NCBI GenBank assembly: GCA_021155195.1
Contig: JAJNPV010000030.1
Coordinates: forward strand, 124,001 to 188,000
DNA: 64,000 bases
Direction: 5' to 3'
DNA from: Ohtaekwangia sp.
Lineage (GTDB): Bacteria > Bacteroidota > Bacteroidia > Cytophagales > Cyclobacteriaceae
Positions 8,164 to 16,977 of this stretch are shown piece by piece; position 1 is the stretch's first letter, and each line of letters opens with the position of its first letter. The translations under genes were made by a program, and so were the position numbers. The notes below the pieces were generated by a model that saw only the letters and a list, made by a program, of their open reading frames with translations, was not told where the DNA came from and searched no databases.

Positions 8164-9597
8164 ATGGTTATGAAGCGTTCGTTATTAATTCTGCTGGTGG
8201 TTTGTGCTGCATTTATTGGAGCTGTAGTTGGATCAATCTTTACCCTTCGTTTTTATGATGTGGGTGTCAATTACAACTCAATTGAAGAAAGACAGAATTT
8301 AAGACTCACCAAGTACTCATCAGATTCTTCGCATAGGAATCGCGAAATAAATTTCGAAGCTGCCGCTGGTTTGGTAACTCCGGCCGTAGTTCACATCAGT
8401 ACGGTTTATGGAGGTGGTAAATTTAGCCTTAATGCGTTAGATAGTTATCTAAATCCCCATGCCCGTTCATCCGGCTCGGGAGTTATTCTTTCCGATGATG
8501 GTTTCATTGTTACCAACCATCATGTAATTGAAGATGCCAATTCAATAGAAGTAGTACTTAATAATAATCAACGCTTCTATGCCAAGTTAATAGGTCAGGA
8601 TCCCAGCACCGATCTGGCGCTATTAAAAATCAAAGCAAAAAATCTCCCTTTTGTCAAGTATGGAGACAGTGATGCGATTATCACCGGGGAGTGGGTGTTG
8701 GCAATCGGCAATCCATTCGATCTCAACTCAACAGTAACAGCTGGTATTGTAAGCGCCAAAGCACGTAACATCAGAATTCTTTCTGATAGAAATAACCTAA
8801 ACGTAGAATCCTTTATTCAAACCGATGCTGCAGTTAATCCTGGCAACAGTGGCGGTGCGTTAGTGAACATGCGTGGGGAGTTGATCGGTATAAATTCTGC
8901 CATCGCTACAGCCACTGGAAATTATAACGGATATTCTTTTGCCATACCGGTAAGTTTGGTAAAGAAAGTAATGGATGATCTACTGGAGTTTGGACAAGTG
9001 CAACGTGGATTATTAGGTGTACAAATTATTGACGTAAATGCAGCCATTGCCGAAAATCTAAACCTGGATGTTGTGCAAGGAGTTCTTGTGCGATTTGTAA
9101 ATAAAGGGAGTGCAGCTGAAGCATCGGGCATGGAAAGCGGTGATGTGATTACGGCCATTGATAATCATCCCGTTAGTGGTGTCTCTGAATTACAAGAATG
9201 GGTGGCGCGGAAAAGGCCTGGTCAAGCCGTGCAAGTAAAATTTATCAGAGATCATGAGAATAAGGAAGTGGCCGCAGTACTTAAAAACTTTGAAGGCTCT
9301 GCCGAAATACAAAAGAAACCTGTAAGCTATGAACTTGAAGGAGCAACCCTTGATGAAGTCCCATACTCAAAATTAAATGAGCTTAGTTTGGATGGTGGTG
9401 TTCTGATAAAGAAATTATCATTCGGCAAATGGAAAAAATCAGGCATTCAGGAAAACTTTATTATTACTCATATCGATAAAGTGTCCATTGACAATGTGAG
9501 TGATCTTAATCGCGCTATGGAAATGAAAAAAGGCGGTGTGCTTATTGAGGGCGTGATGGCGAATGGCGAGAAGCTAACCATTGGGATGGACTGGTAA
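8164..9597 (+). CDS. HtrA/DegP-type periplasmic serine protease
   Basis: A 477-residue membrane-anchored or exported protease for misfolded envelope proteins. One N-terminal hydrophobic segment (about residues 5-28) is followed by a trypsin-like domain with H120 (TNHHV), D150 (TDLALLK) and S229 (GNSGGAL), all intact. A PDZ domain covers about residues 285-375, and a second weaker PDZ-like segment ends the protein. The start could also be the ATG two codons later. The size and two-PDZ layout fit DegP/DegQ-like proteins. The neighbouring Hsp20 gene supports a quality-control role. Confidence 0.9.
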   Translation: MVMKRSLLILLVVCAAFIGAVVGSIFTLRFYDVGVNYNSIEERQNLRLTKYSSDSSHRNREINFEAAAGLVTPAVVHISTVYGGGKFSLNALDSYLNPHARSSGSGVILSDDGFIVTNHHVIEDANSIEVVLNNNQRFYAKLIGQDPSTDLALLKIKAKNLPFVKYGDSDAIITGEWVLAIGNPFDLNSTVTAGIVSAKARNIRILSDRNNLNVESFIQTDAAVNPGNSGGALVNMRGELIGINSAIATATGNYNGYSFAIPVSLVKKVMDDLLEFGQVQRGLLGVQIIDVNAAIAENLNLDVVQGVLVRFVNKGSAAEASGMESGDVITAIDNHPVSGVSELQEWVARKRPGQAVQVKFIRDHENKEVAAVLKNFEGSAEIQKKPVSYELEGATLDEVPYSKLNELSLDGGVLIKKLSFGKWKKSGIQENFIITHIDKVSIDNVSDLNRAMEMKKGGVLIEGVMANGEKLTIGMDW

Positions 9598-9611
9598 TTT
9601 AGGTAGTTTTG
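9581..9611 (+). promoter_or_regulatory. Promoter of the ALDH7 gene
   Basis: TTG (9581-9583), 20 bases, TAGTTTTG (9604-9611): an exact TAnnTTTG match with the correct spacing, overlapping the end of the htrA-like gene and leaving a leader of about 18 bases before the ATG at 9635. Confidence 0.55.
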
Positions 9612-9634
9612 CATTCTACCAGAATTAACGATAA

Positions 9635-11176
9635 ATGAAAAACTTTGGCATTTCAGAAGCCCTATCAAAACTGGGGTTAAAAAAAACTAATTCAGGAACT
9701 TCAACAGGTCAAAAATGGCTACGAACAAAGGGAGTGGCACTTTCTTCATTCTCACCCGTTGATGGAAAGTTGATTGGAAAGGTTCAGGCAACCGATGAAG
9801 CAACGTTTGAAAAAGTCGTAAAACAATCTCACCAAGCATTTCTTGAATGGCGATTAGTACCCGCACCAAAACGAGGCGAAGTGGTTCGTCAAGTTGGGTT
9901 AGCATTGCGAAAATATAAAGAGCCACTGGGCAAACTCGTTTCTTATGAAATGGGAAAATCGTATCAGGAGGGTTTAGGGGAAGTACAGGAAATGATTGAC
10001 ATCTGCGATTTTGCAGTGGGTCTATCACGACAACTACAGGGATTAACCATGCACTCCGAACGTCCAAAGCATAGAATGTATGATCAATACCATCCACTCG
10101 GTGTTGTTGGAGTTATCTCTGCTTTTAATTTTCCGGTTGCCGTTTGGTCGTGGAATGCAGCACTTGCCTGGGTATGCGGTGACACTATTATTTGGAAGCC
10201 TTCCGAAAAAACTCCGCTCTGTAGTATTGCTTGTCAAAACATTATCAACGAAGTATTCAAAAAAAATAATGTACCCGAAGGTGTATCGTGCATTGTAAAT
10301 GGCGATTATAAAATTGGGCAACAGATGTCAGCTCATGAGAATATTCCATTGGTATCCGCAACGGGAAGCGTGCGCATGGGCAAAGCGGTTGGTAAAACCG
10401 TTGCCGAGCGATTAGGTCGGGCACTTCTTGAATTGGGTGGTAATAATGCGATCATCATTTCGGAAAACGCAAATCTTGAAATGTCTATTCGTGGTGCCCT
10501 GTTTGGTGCAGTGGGCACAGCAGGGCAACGTTGCACAACCACACGCAGGTTGATCATTCATGAATCATTATATGACGAAGTTAAAACTCAATTGAAAAAA
10601 GCATACGGGCAATTGAACATTGGTAATCCGCTTGACGAACAAAATCATGTAGGACCGCTCATCGACACGCTCGCTGTTAAGTCTTATCGGAACGCATTGA
10701 AAAAAGTGAAAGAGGAAGGGGGTTCTTTTGTGGTAAACGGTGGCGTATTGAAAGGAAAAGGATATGAATCGGGTTGTTATGTAAAACCTGCCATTGCTGA
10801 AGTAAAAAATAGTTTTGAAATTGTGCAACAAGAAACCTTTGCACCGATTCTTTACCTAATTAAATATAAGACTCTTGAAGAAGCGATTGCCCTCCAAAAC
10901 GGAGTGAAGCAAGGTCTATCTTCCGCCATCATGACTACCCGAATGCAGGAAATGGAGCAATTTCTGTCTCATGCCGGTTCCGACTGTGGAATTGCAAACG
11001 TGAACATTGGAACTTCGGGTGCTGAAATTGGGGGTGCCTTTGGTGGCGAAAAAGAAACGGGTGGCGGGCGCGAATCCGGTTCTGATGCCTGGAAGGTGTA
11101 TATGCGCAGGCAAACCAATACCATAAATTATGGAGACAACTTGCCGCTTGCACAGGGAATTAAGTTTGAAATCTAA
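9635..11176 (+). CDS. ALDH7-family aldehyde dehydrogenase (piperideine-6-carboxylate type)
   Basis: A 513-residue NAD(P)-dependent aldehyde dehydrogenase. It matches the antiquitin (ALDH7) group, which oxidises 2-aminoadipate 6-semialdehyde / piperideine-6-carboxylate in lysine breakdown (amaB in pseudomonads). Group hallmarks are LELGGNNA with the general base E266 and GTAGQRCTTTRR with the nucleophile C300. The NAD-binding region lies in residues 150-250. No other lysine catabolism gene is adjacent, so its metabolic link here is inferred from family only. It has its own promoter. Confidence 0.87.
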   Translation: MKNFGISEALSKLGLKKTNSGTSTGQKWLRTKGVALSSFSPVDGKLIGKVQATDEATFEKVVKQSHQAFLEWRLVPAPKRGEVVRQVGLALRKYKEPLGKLVSYEMGKSYQEGLGEVQEMIDICDFAVGLSRQLQGLTMHSERPKHRMYDQYHPLGVVGVISAFNFPVAVWSWNAALAWVCGDTIIWKPSEKTPLCSIACQNIINEVFKKNNVPEGVSCIVNGDYKIGQQMSAHENIPLVSATGSVRMGKAVGKTVAERLGRALLELGGNNAIIISENANLEMSIRGALFGAVGTAGQRCTTTRRLIIHESLYDEVKTQLKKAYGQLNIGNPLDEQNHVGPLIDTLAVKSYRNALKKVKEEGGSFVVNGGVLKGKGYESGCYVKPAIAEVKNSFEIVQQETFAPILYLIKYKTLEEAIALQNGVKQGLSSAIMTTRMQEMEQFLSHAGSDCGIANVNIGTSGAEIGGAFGGEKETGGGRESGSDAWKVYMRRQTNTINYGDNLPLAQGIKFEI

Positions 11177-11182
11177 TCGGTG

Positions 11183-11213
11183 TTGCAAATCAAAGGAGTT
11201 AAGATTACTTTTA
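11183..11213 (+). promoter_or_regulatory. Possible promoter of the response-regulator gene
   Basis: TTG (11183-11185), 20 bases, TACTTTTA (11206-11213), one mismatch from TAnnTTTG, with the ATG 18 bases downstream. Confidence 0.4.
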
Positions 11214-11230
11214 GATATACACATTAAATT

Positions 11231-11638
11231 ATGGCAGAACATAAGTACCGCACCGTCATGTTAATTGACGACAATGAGATCGACAATCTGATCAATCAAA
11301 AAATGATTGAAGCGGCCGCCATTACCAAGCACATCTACACCCATACTGGCGCTAAAAGTGCGATTGAATTTCTTAGAAATATCGAAAAATTGGAAGTGGC
11401 TGATCAGGTTTTACCGGACTTAATTTTTCTGGACATTGATATGCCGCTTATGGATGGATTTCAATTCTTAGATGAGTTCGAAAAATTTGGAAGTATTGTG
11501 AAGAAGAAATGTAAAATCGTGATGCTTACTTCATCGATCAATCCGCAGGATTTTAACAAGGCCAAAAAGTATCACAACGTAAAACTCTATTTGAATAAGC
11601 CTCTTTCGCAAGAGAGCATTAGCAGCCTCACCATCTGA
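11231..11638 (+). CDS. Single-domain response regulator
   Basis: A 135-residue CheY-like receiver with no output domain. Acidic pocket residues are in MLIDDNEIDN, the phospho-acceptor is D68 (FLDIDMP), the conserved Thr/Ser is in MLTSS, and the conserved Lys is in LNKPL. It belongs to the stand-alone receivers that Bacteroidota often encode beside hybrid or PAS histidine kinases, but no kinase is adjacent here, so its partner is unknown. It converges on the next gene with only a few bases between stops. Confidence 0.9.
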   Translation: MAEHKYRTVMLIDDNEIDNLINQKMIEAAAITKHIYTHTGAKSAIEFLRNIEKLEVADQVLPDLIFLDIDMPLMDGFQFLDEFEKFGSIVKKKCKIVMLTSSINPQDFNKAKKYHNVKLYLNKPLSQESISSLTI

Positions 11639-11643
11639 TCAGG

Positions 11644-13104
11644 TTAGGTACCAGGAGCATCAATTGCGGTTAGGTTTTCAATAAATTGCTCATCCATTCG
11701 TATGAAACATGTTGGGGCAAAGTAGCTTACTTCAATAGCCTTAAACTTAGGCACCACCGAAGAGATTTTTTTCGCTTTTTCCTTTTTGGCTTCGCTGGTG
11801 GCAATCTTCAGAATCTTCAAAAACACCAACACGTTCTCGCATTCATCTTTTCCAAACAATCTTATCTGGCGCTGAATACTGCTTGTTAATTGATTGAATA
11901 ATTCAAAATCGCGCAGCATACAATATTGAAGAGCAAGAATGGCTTTCACTTCCATTTGCACAAAAGGATATTTCTTTAAACTTACTTCATTTAGCAGATT
12001 ATTGATCAGCTTGGCAGCCTCTTCATACTTGCCTACATAATAGCAGCCCAGGGCCCGATAAGTAATAAAAATTGCATGCTTAGGCACATCTTGAATATCG
12101 GATTCTATGTCTTCAAATAAACTGTCATTCTCACTATAGATTTCCCTTTCGGTTCCTAGCCTAATGTGGCGTTCGAGCTTCGTTATTAAGAAACGCGCTG
12201 CAAACGTATAAAATGGATAATTGACCAATAAATTAGAAGCCGCATCATTTACCTCTTCAAAGTATTTCTCAACCTGCCTGTAAACTTTGTAATGATTGTA
12301 ATATTCTAGTTTGAGGTATTCAAAAATCAGGTTAAGGTGATAGTAAAGGGGGTCAAGATTGTAGGTATCAAATATTTTTTGAACGTGTGCAAAGATGTCT
12401 TCAATCGATTCACTATCGCTTTGCAGGTTATCGTCAGGTTCAACAAACAAACGATGAAAAACCAGCATGCAACTTTGGTAAACATACAACCTGTGCGACT
12501 CATAAATCCGCGCCACATTCTGCATTTCCTTCATCAGCAAGGTGAGCCCTAACTTTTCAGTTTCATCATTCGATAAATAATAATTACCATACTTCCTGAA
12601 ATACTCCACAAGTAAATCTTCTGCTTTATCTACTGCCAGCATGTAGGCAACATGGCGGTTATATAACTGCGAATATTGAAAATGCTCGGGAGTGTGAATG
12701 TGAATTTTCTTTAACGACTTATAAACAATGGTAAGTTCGTTGGCCAAATCGTAGTCAATAAGTTCTTTTTCAAGCTTTTTAAGAGTAGCAATGGTGATCG
12801 TACGTTTTTTGGTAAAAAGTACTTCGTTCAGGTTGGCTACTTTGCGCAAAATATCGGTGCGTGGACTCTCCATTTGCTCCAATAAATGCTCTTCTATTTT
12901 TTGATTTAACCGCGATCGCAGGGTGTAATATGCATTTGCATTTACCTCCAGTTCCACCATGATTTTACTATCCGAAAGCTGGCGTTCGCGCAACGCCTTT
13001 AACAGGTGAGCAGACTTTTCAGCATTACTTTCAATCAACGAATCGTAGATCGATTTGTAATCACTATCTGAAAGTTGCTTAACAATGTTTTTAAGTTTGG
13101 CCAT
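11644..13104 (-). CDS. Unknown large helical protein (TPR/HEAT-like)
   Basis: I do not recognise this family. The 486-residue product has no signal peptide or membrane segment. Its N-terminal 90 residues (DYKSIYDSLIE, HLLKALRERQL, YYTLRSRLNQKIEEHLLEQ) could form a small helical, possibly DNA-binding domain. The rest is a run of amphipathic helices with alternating aromatic and leucine residues typical of tetratricopeptide-like solenoids. The ATG at 13104 is used because residues before it look like untranslated leader. A regulatory or scaffold role is possible but not shown. Confidence 0.6.
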   Translation of the reverse strand: MAKLKNIVKQLSDSDYKSIYDSLIESNAEKSAHLLKALRERQLSDSKIMVELEVNANAYYTLRSRLNQKIEEHLLEQMESPRTDILRKVANLNEVLFTKKRTITIATLKKLEKELIDYDLANELTIVYKSLKKIHIHTPEHFQYSQLYNRHVAYMLAVDKAEDLLVEYFRKYGNYYLSNDETEKLGLTLLMKEMQNVARIYESHRLYVYQSCMLVFHRLFVEPDDNLQSDSESIEDIFAHVQKIFDTYNLDPLYYHLNLIFEYLKLEYYNHYKVYRQVEKYFEEVNDAASNLLVNYPFYTFAARFLITKLERHIRLGTEREIYSENDSLFEDIESDIQDVPKHAIFITYRALGCYYVGKYEEAAKLINNLLNEVSLKKYPFVQMEVKAILALQYCMLRDFELFNQLTSSIQRQIRLFGKDECENVLVFLKILKIATSEAKKEKAKKISSVVPKFKAIEVSYFAPTCFIRMDEQFIENLTAIDAPGT

Positions 13105-13295
13105 CGATTCCCTATTAGGCGGCAAAAGATACAAATTTATAGGCTTGATACAATAAACTATTGTTACCGACTATCATTTTTGTGCGACATTATAAACACA
13201 ACTATGCGCAACCTGGCTAAAAAATAAGGCCTTATCTCGGCAATCGTTTTAGTTGAGTTTATCGATATTTACGCTTGTTGAATAACTCGTAGACT

Positions 13296-15482
13296 ATGCA
13301 CAATACCTTAAAGAAATTTCTCCTTTTAATTCTATTGATTCTGCCCATATTGGTTACCAGCCAAAACTTGCGTTGGGCAGATGGATCATCCTACTATCAG
13401 ATAGAAGGTGGGGAAATAAACCGATACTCGCTTCCCACAAACACCAAAACTCCCTTTGTAACCAAGGCTGAGCTAACCCCAGTAGGACAAAACCGGAGCT
13501 TAGTGGTTAGAAATTTTTCTTTATCGACTGACCAAACTAAAGTTTTGATTTTTACGAATACAAAAAAAGTATGGCGCCTGGACACGCGCGGTGATTATTG
13601 GGTGTTGGATCGTACCGCTAAAACATTGAAGCAAGTTGGGAAAGGTCTACCTGAATCATCCCTGCTGTTTGCCAAGCTTTCGCCTGATGCAGCACAAGTA
13701 GCTTACGTAAGCGAGCAAAATGTATACGTAGAAAATTTAGCCACTGGTCAGGTTACAGCAATCACAACTGATGGCAACCGAAAACTAATCAATGGCACGT
13801 TTGATTGGGCCTATGAGGAAGAGTTTGCATGCCGTGATGGCTTTCAATGGAGCCCGGATAGCAAACAAATAGCGTACTGGCAAATAGATGCTAATCAGAT
13901 TCGCGATTTCTACATGATCAACAATACAGATTCTGTTTATTCTAAAATTATTCCGGTTGAATACCCAACTGCAGGAGAAACTCCATCGCCCGCAAAAATT
14001 GGGGTGGCCGATTTATCAACCAATAAAACAACCTGGCTGGCATTACCAGGCGATCCAAAACAAAACTACATACCCCGTATAGAATGGAATAGTGCTAATG
14101 AAATTCTGGTTCAGCAACTCAATCGCAAACAGAATGAAAGCAGAATTTTTTCCTGCGAATCCAAAACAGGTAAAGCCTCTTTGGTTTACACCGAAAAAGA
14201 TGAAGCCTGGATTGATTTATATACACCCTGGGAAAATGTGTATGCACTTGACTTTCGTCATTACTTTAAATGGCTGAATGGTGGCAAAGAGTTTTTATGG
14301 ATGAGTGAAAAAGATGGTTGGCGCCATGCCTATCGCATTTCCAAAGATGGCTCAAAAGAAACCCTCATCACCAAAGGAGATTTTGATGTGATGGACATCC
14401 GATTAATCGATGAAAAAAATAACCTGCTTTATTTCTTAGCCTCACCGGAAAACGCAACCCAAAAGTATTTGTATAAAACCAAATTGGATGGAAAAGGAAT
14501 AGCCGAACGGGTATCACCCACAGCGTTATCGGGCACACATGATTATTCTATCTCTCCAACAGGGGCTTTTGCCATGCATAGTTTCAACAACAACTTCACG
14601 AAGCCGGTTACAGAATTGATTTCCCTACCTAAGCACAAAGCCATTGATGAATCCAATAGCATTCAATCGAAATTAAAAAATGCAGAGCAACCGAAAACTG
14701 CTGAATTCTTTAAGGTAAAAACAGAGGAAGGAATTGAAATGGATGGCTGGATGGTGAAACCGACTAACTTTGATCCTTCTAAAAAATATCCGGTATTGTT
14801 TTATGTTTACACAGAACCGTGGGGCGCCAATGTACATGATACGTATGGAGTAAGCCATAATTTTCTTTTCAACGGAGACCTAGCTGAAGAAGGATACATC
14901 TACGTATCAATTGATAACCGGGGTACACCCGCGCCCAAAGGCAGAGCCTGGCGCAAAAGTGTGTACAAAAAAATCGGTTTGGTAAACATTCGCGACCAGG
15001 CGATGGCAGCAAAAGAAATTTTAAAGTGGCCTTACGTAGATGCAAGTCGTGTAGCAGTTTGGGGCTGGAGCGGTGGTGGATCTGCTACACTCAATCTACT
15101 ATTTCAGTATCCTGAAATTTATAAAACCGGAATTGCCGTGGCCGCGGTTGCGAACCAACTAACCTATGACAATATGTATCAGGAACGATACATGGGTTTG
15201 CCCCAGGAAAATCTCGAAGACTTTATTAAAGGTTCGCCTCTCACCTACGCAAAAAATTTGCAAGGCAATTTGTTATACATACACGGGACAGGTGACGACA
15301 ATGTTCATTATGCCAATGCCGAAATGTTGGTGAATGAATTGATAAGACATGGAAAGCAATTTCAATTTATGCCCTATCCTAACCGCACGCATAGCATCTC
15401 GGAAGGCGAAGGCACATTCCAGCATCTTTCAACTTTGTATTCTAATTATTTAAGAACGTATTGCCCACCGGGCGGAAGATGA
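13296..15482 (+). CDS. Exported S9 peptidase, dipeptidyl-peptidase IV type
   Basis: A 728-residue serine peptidase that removes N-terminal X-Pro/Ala dipeptides in the periplasm. A signal peptide (about residues 1-22) is followed by a beta-propeller (DPPIV_N) containing the glutamate cluster E174-E176 in WAYEEEF, which anchors the substrate amino terminus. The alpha/beta hydrolase domain has the triad S592 (GWSGGG), D667/D668 (GTGDDN) and H699 (NRTHSI). The length is typical. The next gene begins inside its stop codon, so the two are cotranscribed. Confidence 0.92.
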   Translation: MHNTLKKFLLLILLILPILVTSQNLRWADGSSYYQIEGGEINRYSLPTNTKTPFVTKAELTPVGQNRSLVVRNFSLSTDQTKVLIFTNTKKVWRLDTRGDYWVLDRTAKTLKQVGKGLPESSLLFAKLSPDAAQVAYVSEQNVYVENLATGQVTAITTDGNRKLINGTFDWAYEEEFACRDGFQWSPDSKQIAYWQIDANQIRDFYMINNTDSVYSKIIPVEYPTAGETPSPAKIGVADLSTNKTTWLALPGDPKQNYIPRIEWNSANEILVQQLNRKQNESRIFSCESKTGKASLVYTEKDEAWIDLYTPWENVYALDFRHYFKWLNGGKEFLWMSEKDGWRHAYRISKDGSKETLITKGDFDVMDIRLIDEKNNLLYFLASPENATQKYLYKTKLDGKGIAERVSPTALSGTHDYSISPTGAFAMHSFNNNFTKPVTELISLPKHKAIDESNSIQSKLKNAEQPKTAEFFKVKTEEGIEMDGWMVKPTNFDPSKKYPVLFYVYTEPWGANVHDTYGVSHNFLFNGDLAEEGYIYVSIDNRGTPAPKGRAWRKSVYKKIGLVNIRDQAMAAKEILKWPYVDASRVAVWGWSGGGSATLNLLFQYPEIYKTGIAVAAVANQLTYDNMYQERYMGLPQENLEDFIKGSPLTYAKNLQGNLLYIHGTGDDNVHYANAEMLVNELIRHGKQFQFMPYPNRTHSISEGEGTFQHLSTLYSNYLRTYCPPGGR

Positions 15483-16306
15483 TACAGGTTCCTATTTCGA
15501 CATTGCATTTATTTGAGCCGCTCGAGAAAAAATTAATTGAGTTGCTTAAATCACTTTCATCGGAAGATTGGAACAAACCCACAGTGGCTAAGTTGTGGAC
15601 AGTAAAAGATGTTGCTGCCCACTTGTTGGATGGCAACATGCGCACTCTGGCAAGTGCACACGATTATACAGGAGATCCGCCCGGAGAAATTAATTCCTAT
15701 CAGGAGTTGGTTTCATACCTCAACAAACTAAATGCAGACTGGGTGAAAGCCATGAAGCGTGTTAGTCCTGAGACGATTACTAAATTACTGGAGGTAACTC
15801 AACAAGAATTCATCGATTACTACTACTCGCTTGATTTGCATGCACCCGCACGTTTTTCAGTTGCCTGGGCGGGGGAGCAAACATCCGCTAACTGGTTTCA
15901 CATTGCGCGCGAATACACCGAGCGTTGGCATCATCAACAGCAAATACGCGATGCAGTAAACAAACCCGGAATCATGAGCAGGGAATTTTTCTTTCCGTTG
16001 ATTCAAACGTTCATGATGGCTCTGCCTCATACCTATAGAAACACAAAAGCAAGTGAAGGATCAATAACTTTAGTTTGTATTACGGGTGAAGCGGGTGGTG
16101 AATGGAAAATAAAAATGCAAAACGGAAGCTGGCAGTTTTCCGATGAAGATTATAAGCCCACCACAACCATTGAACTTGATCCAGAAACTTCCTGGAAGTT
16201 ATTTACAAAAGCACTGGATAAAACTACAGCTGAAAAGAAAATCAAAATTTCTGGCGACAAAGAACTTGCCGAACCTATTTTTAGTATGACGGCAATTATG
16301 GGGTAG
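15479..16306 (+). CDS. MDMPI_N/DinB-like metal-binding protein
   Basis: A 275-residue protein of the maleylpyruvate-isomerase N-terminal / DinB superfamily, a four-helix bundle with a metal site. Candidate ligands are the His in VAAHLLDG and the histidines in RWHHQQQ. The C-terminal 90 residues form a separate alpha/beta domain (SCP2-like in related proteins). The start at 15479 overlaps the TGA of the peptidase gene (ATGA), which decides it over an in-frame ATG at 15461. Family members use small thiols as cofactors. The substrate here is unknown. Confidence 0.72.
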   Translation: MIQVPISTLHLFEPLEKKLIELLKSLSSEDWNKPTVAKLWTVKDVAAHLLDGNMRTLASAHDYTGDPPGEINSYQELVSYLNKLNADWVKAMKRVSPETITKLLEVTQQEFIDYYYSLDLHAPARFSVAWAGEQTSANWFHIAREYTERWHHQQQIRDAVNKPGIMSREFFFPLIQTFMMALPHTYRNTKASEGSITLVCITGEAGGEWKIKMQNGSWQFSDEDYKPTTTIELDPETSWKLFTKALDKTTAEKKIKISGDKELAEPIFSMTAIMG

Positions 16307-16310
16307 TAAC

Positions 16311-16340
16311 AAAAAAAGTCTGTTCGTTAAAACAGACTTT
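16311..16340 (-). terminator. Terminator after the tRNA-Ala remnant
   Basis: Inverted arms AAAGTCTGTT and AACAGACTTT with a six-base loop. On the minus strand it ends in seven T. It follows the decayed tRNA 3' half just as the hairpin at 16654-16683 follows the intact tRNA. It may also end the plus-strand gene at 16306. Confidence 0.65.
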
Positions 16341-16341
16341 A

Positions 16342-16404
16342 GTGGAGAATATCGGAGTCCGCCAACTGGCGGATGACCTCCCCAAAGCCTTCAGGACGCT
16401 CTAG
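16342..16404 (-). pseudogene. Decayed copy of the tRNA-Ala 3' half
   Basis: On the plus strand bases 16342-16359 are identical (18 of 18) to 16687-16704, the 3' end of tRNA-Ala. GATGACCTC recurs at 16372-16380, and GCTCTAG at the far end matches the D-arm edge of the tRNA. The anticodon region has diverged, and the T loop is replaced by a small CGCCA/TGGCG hairpin, so it cannot be a working tRNA. The stop codon of the GIY-YIG gene falls in its last bases. Confidence 0.7.
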
Positions 16405-16651
16405 TCTTTACTAATCAAATACTCAATATATTTTCGGCTTTTCTTACCCTTTATCTCTCTTTCTCTTTTAAGCGCATCTGATCGAGTGAGAACAGATTCA
16501 TGATCACTAACTTCCACGGTAAACAACTACTGGAATACATACCGCCCTTACCAGTGTTGTGTTCCTCCACTCTTCTTTCAAGGTATTCGGTTTGACCAAC
16601 ATAATATCGGTCGCACTTTTCTGAATAAAGAATGTAAACGAAATAGCTCAT
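16401..16651 (-). pseudogene. GIY-YIG nuclease gene with a frameshift
   Basis: Frame one, from the ATG at 16651, gives YFVYILYS...YYVGQT, the GIY-YIG core of the small UvrC/YhbQ-like nucleases, and continues to LPWKLV. It then turns into an unrelated tail ending at 16451. Shifting by one base near 16505 restores the normal family ending (TRSDALKREREIKGKKSRKY...) and a stop at 16401-16403. The repaired product would be about 83 residues, the usual size. The gene is therefore broken by a single-base indel, unless the raw sequence is wrong there. It lies between an intact tRNA-Ala and a decayed copy of the 3' half of that tRNA. Confidence 0.8.
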
Positions 16652-16653
16652 TA

Positions 16654-16683
16654 GAAAAAAAGCCAACCCAGTTGGTTAGCTTT
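16654..16683 (-). terminator. Terminator of tRNA-Ala
   Basis: Stem CCAAC/GTTGG extended by AAAGC/GCTTT with a three-base bulge. On the minus strand it is followed by seven T, and it begins 4 bases after the tRNA. Confidence 0.6.
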
Positions 16684-16687
16684 CTTG

Positions 16688-16761
16688 TGGAGAATATCGG
16701 AGTCGAACCGATGACCTCTTCCATGCCATGGAAGCGCTCTAGCCAGCTGAGCTAATCCCCC
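16688..16761 (-). tRNA. tRNA-Ala (anticodon GGC)
   Basis: Minus-strand cloverleaf of 74 bases: acceptor GGGGGAT with ATTCTCC (two G-U pairs), D arm AGCTCAGCTGGCTAGAGC, anticodon stem CTTCC/GGAAG around loop ATGGCAT (anticodon GGC), T arm with GGTTCGACTCC, discriminator A. CCA is not encoded. Its 3' end is the source or partner of the duplicated segment at 16342-16404. Confidence 0.95.
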
Positions 16762-16844
16762 TTCTCATTTACGAGATTGCAAATATATTTCATTTTCGGT
16801 TTCCTACAAGAATCTGTAAGTGTACTCCCCCAACTACAAATAAC

Positions 16845-16906
16845 CGCAATGACACAAAGACTCAAAGGAAAGAAGTTATTACAGCCTCTAGCGTCTTTGC
16901 GATAAC
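16845..16906. repeat. Weak inverted repeat with CGCAAAGACGC-like ends
   Basis: CGCAATGACAC at the left and GCGTCTTTGCG at the right match at 8 of 11 positions as inverted arms, with GTTAT/ATAAC nearby. It may be a worn miniature element or a palindromic repeat in the 216-base gap before the tricorn-like gene. I see no promoter match that I would trust in this gap. Confidence 0.3.
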
Positions 16907-16977
16907 AGCCAATAAATTATCAATAGCATCTATCCCCAGTATTTAGTATTTTACCCATCCTAACAAAAAATGCGATT

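Noticed and set aside
16688..16761. tRNA-Ala as an attachment site of a large genomic island
   Set aside because: The duplicated 3' end lies only about 345 bases away, with just the GIY-YIG gene between, so no large island is bounded by these repeats.
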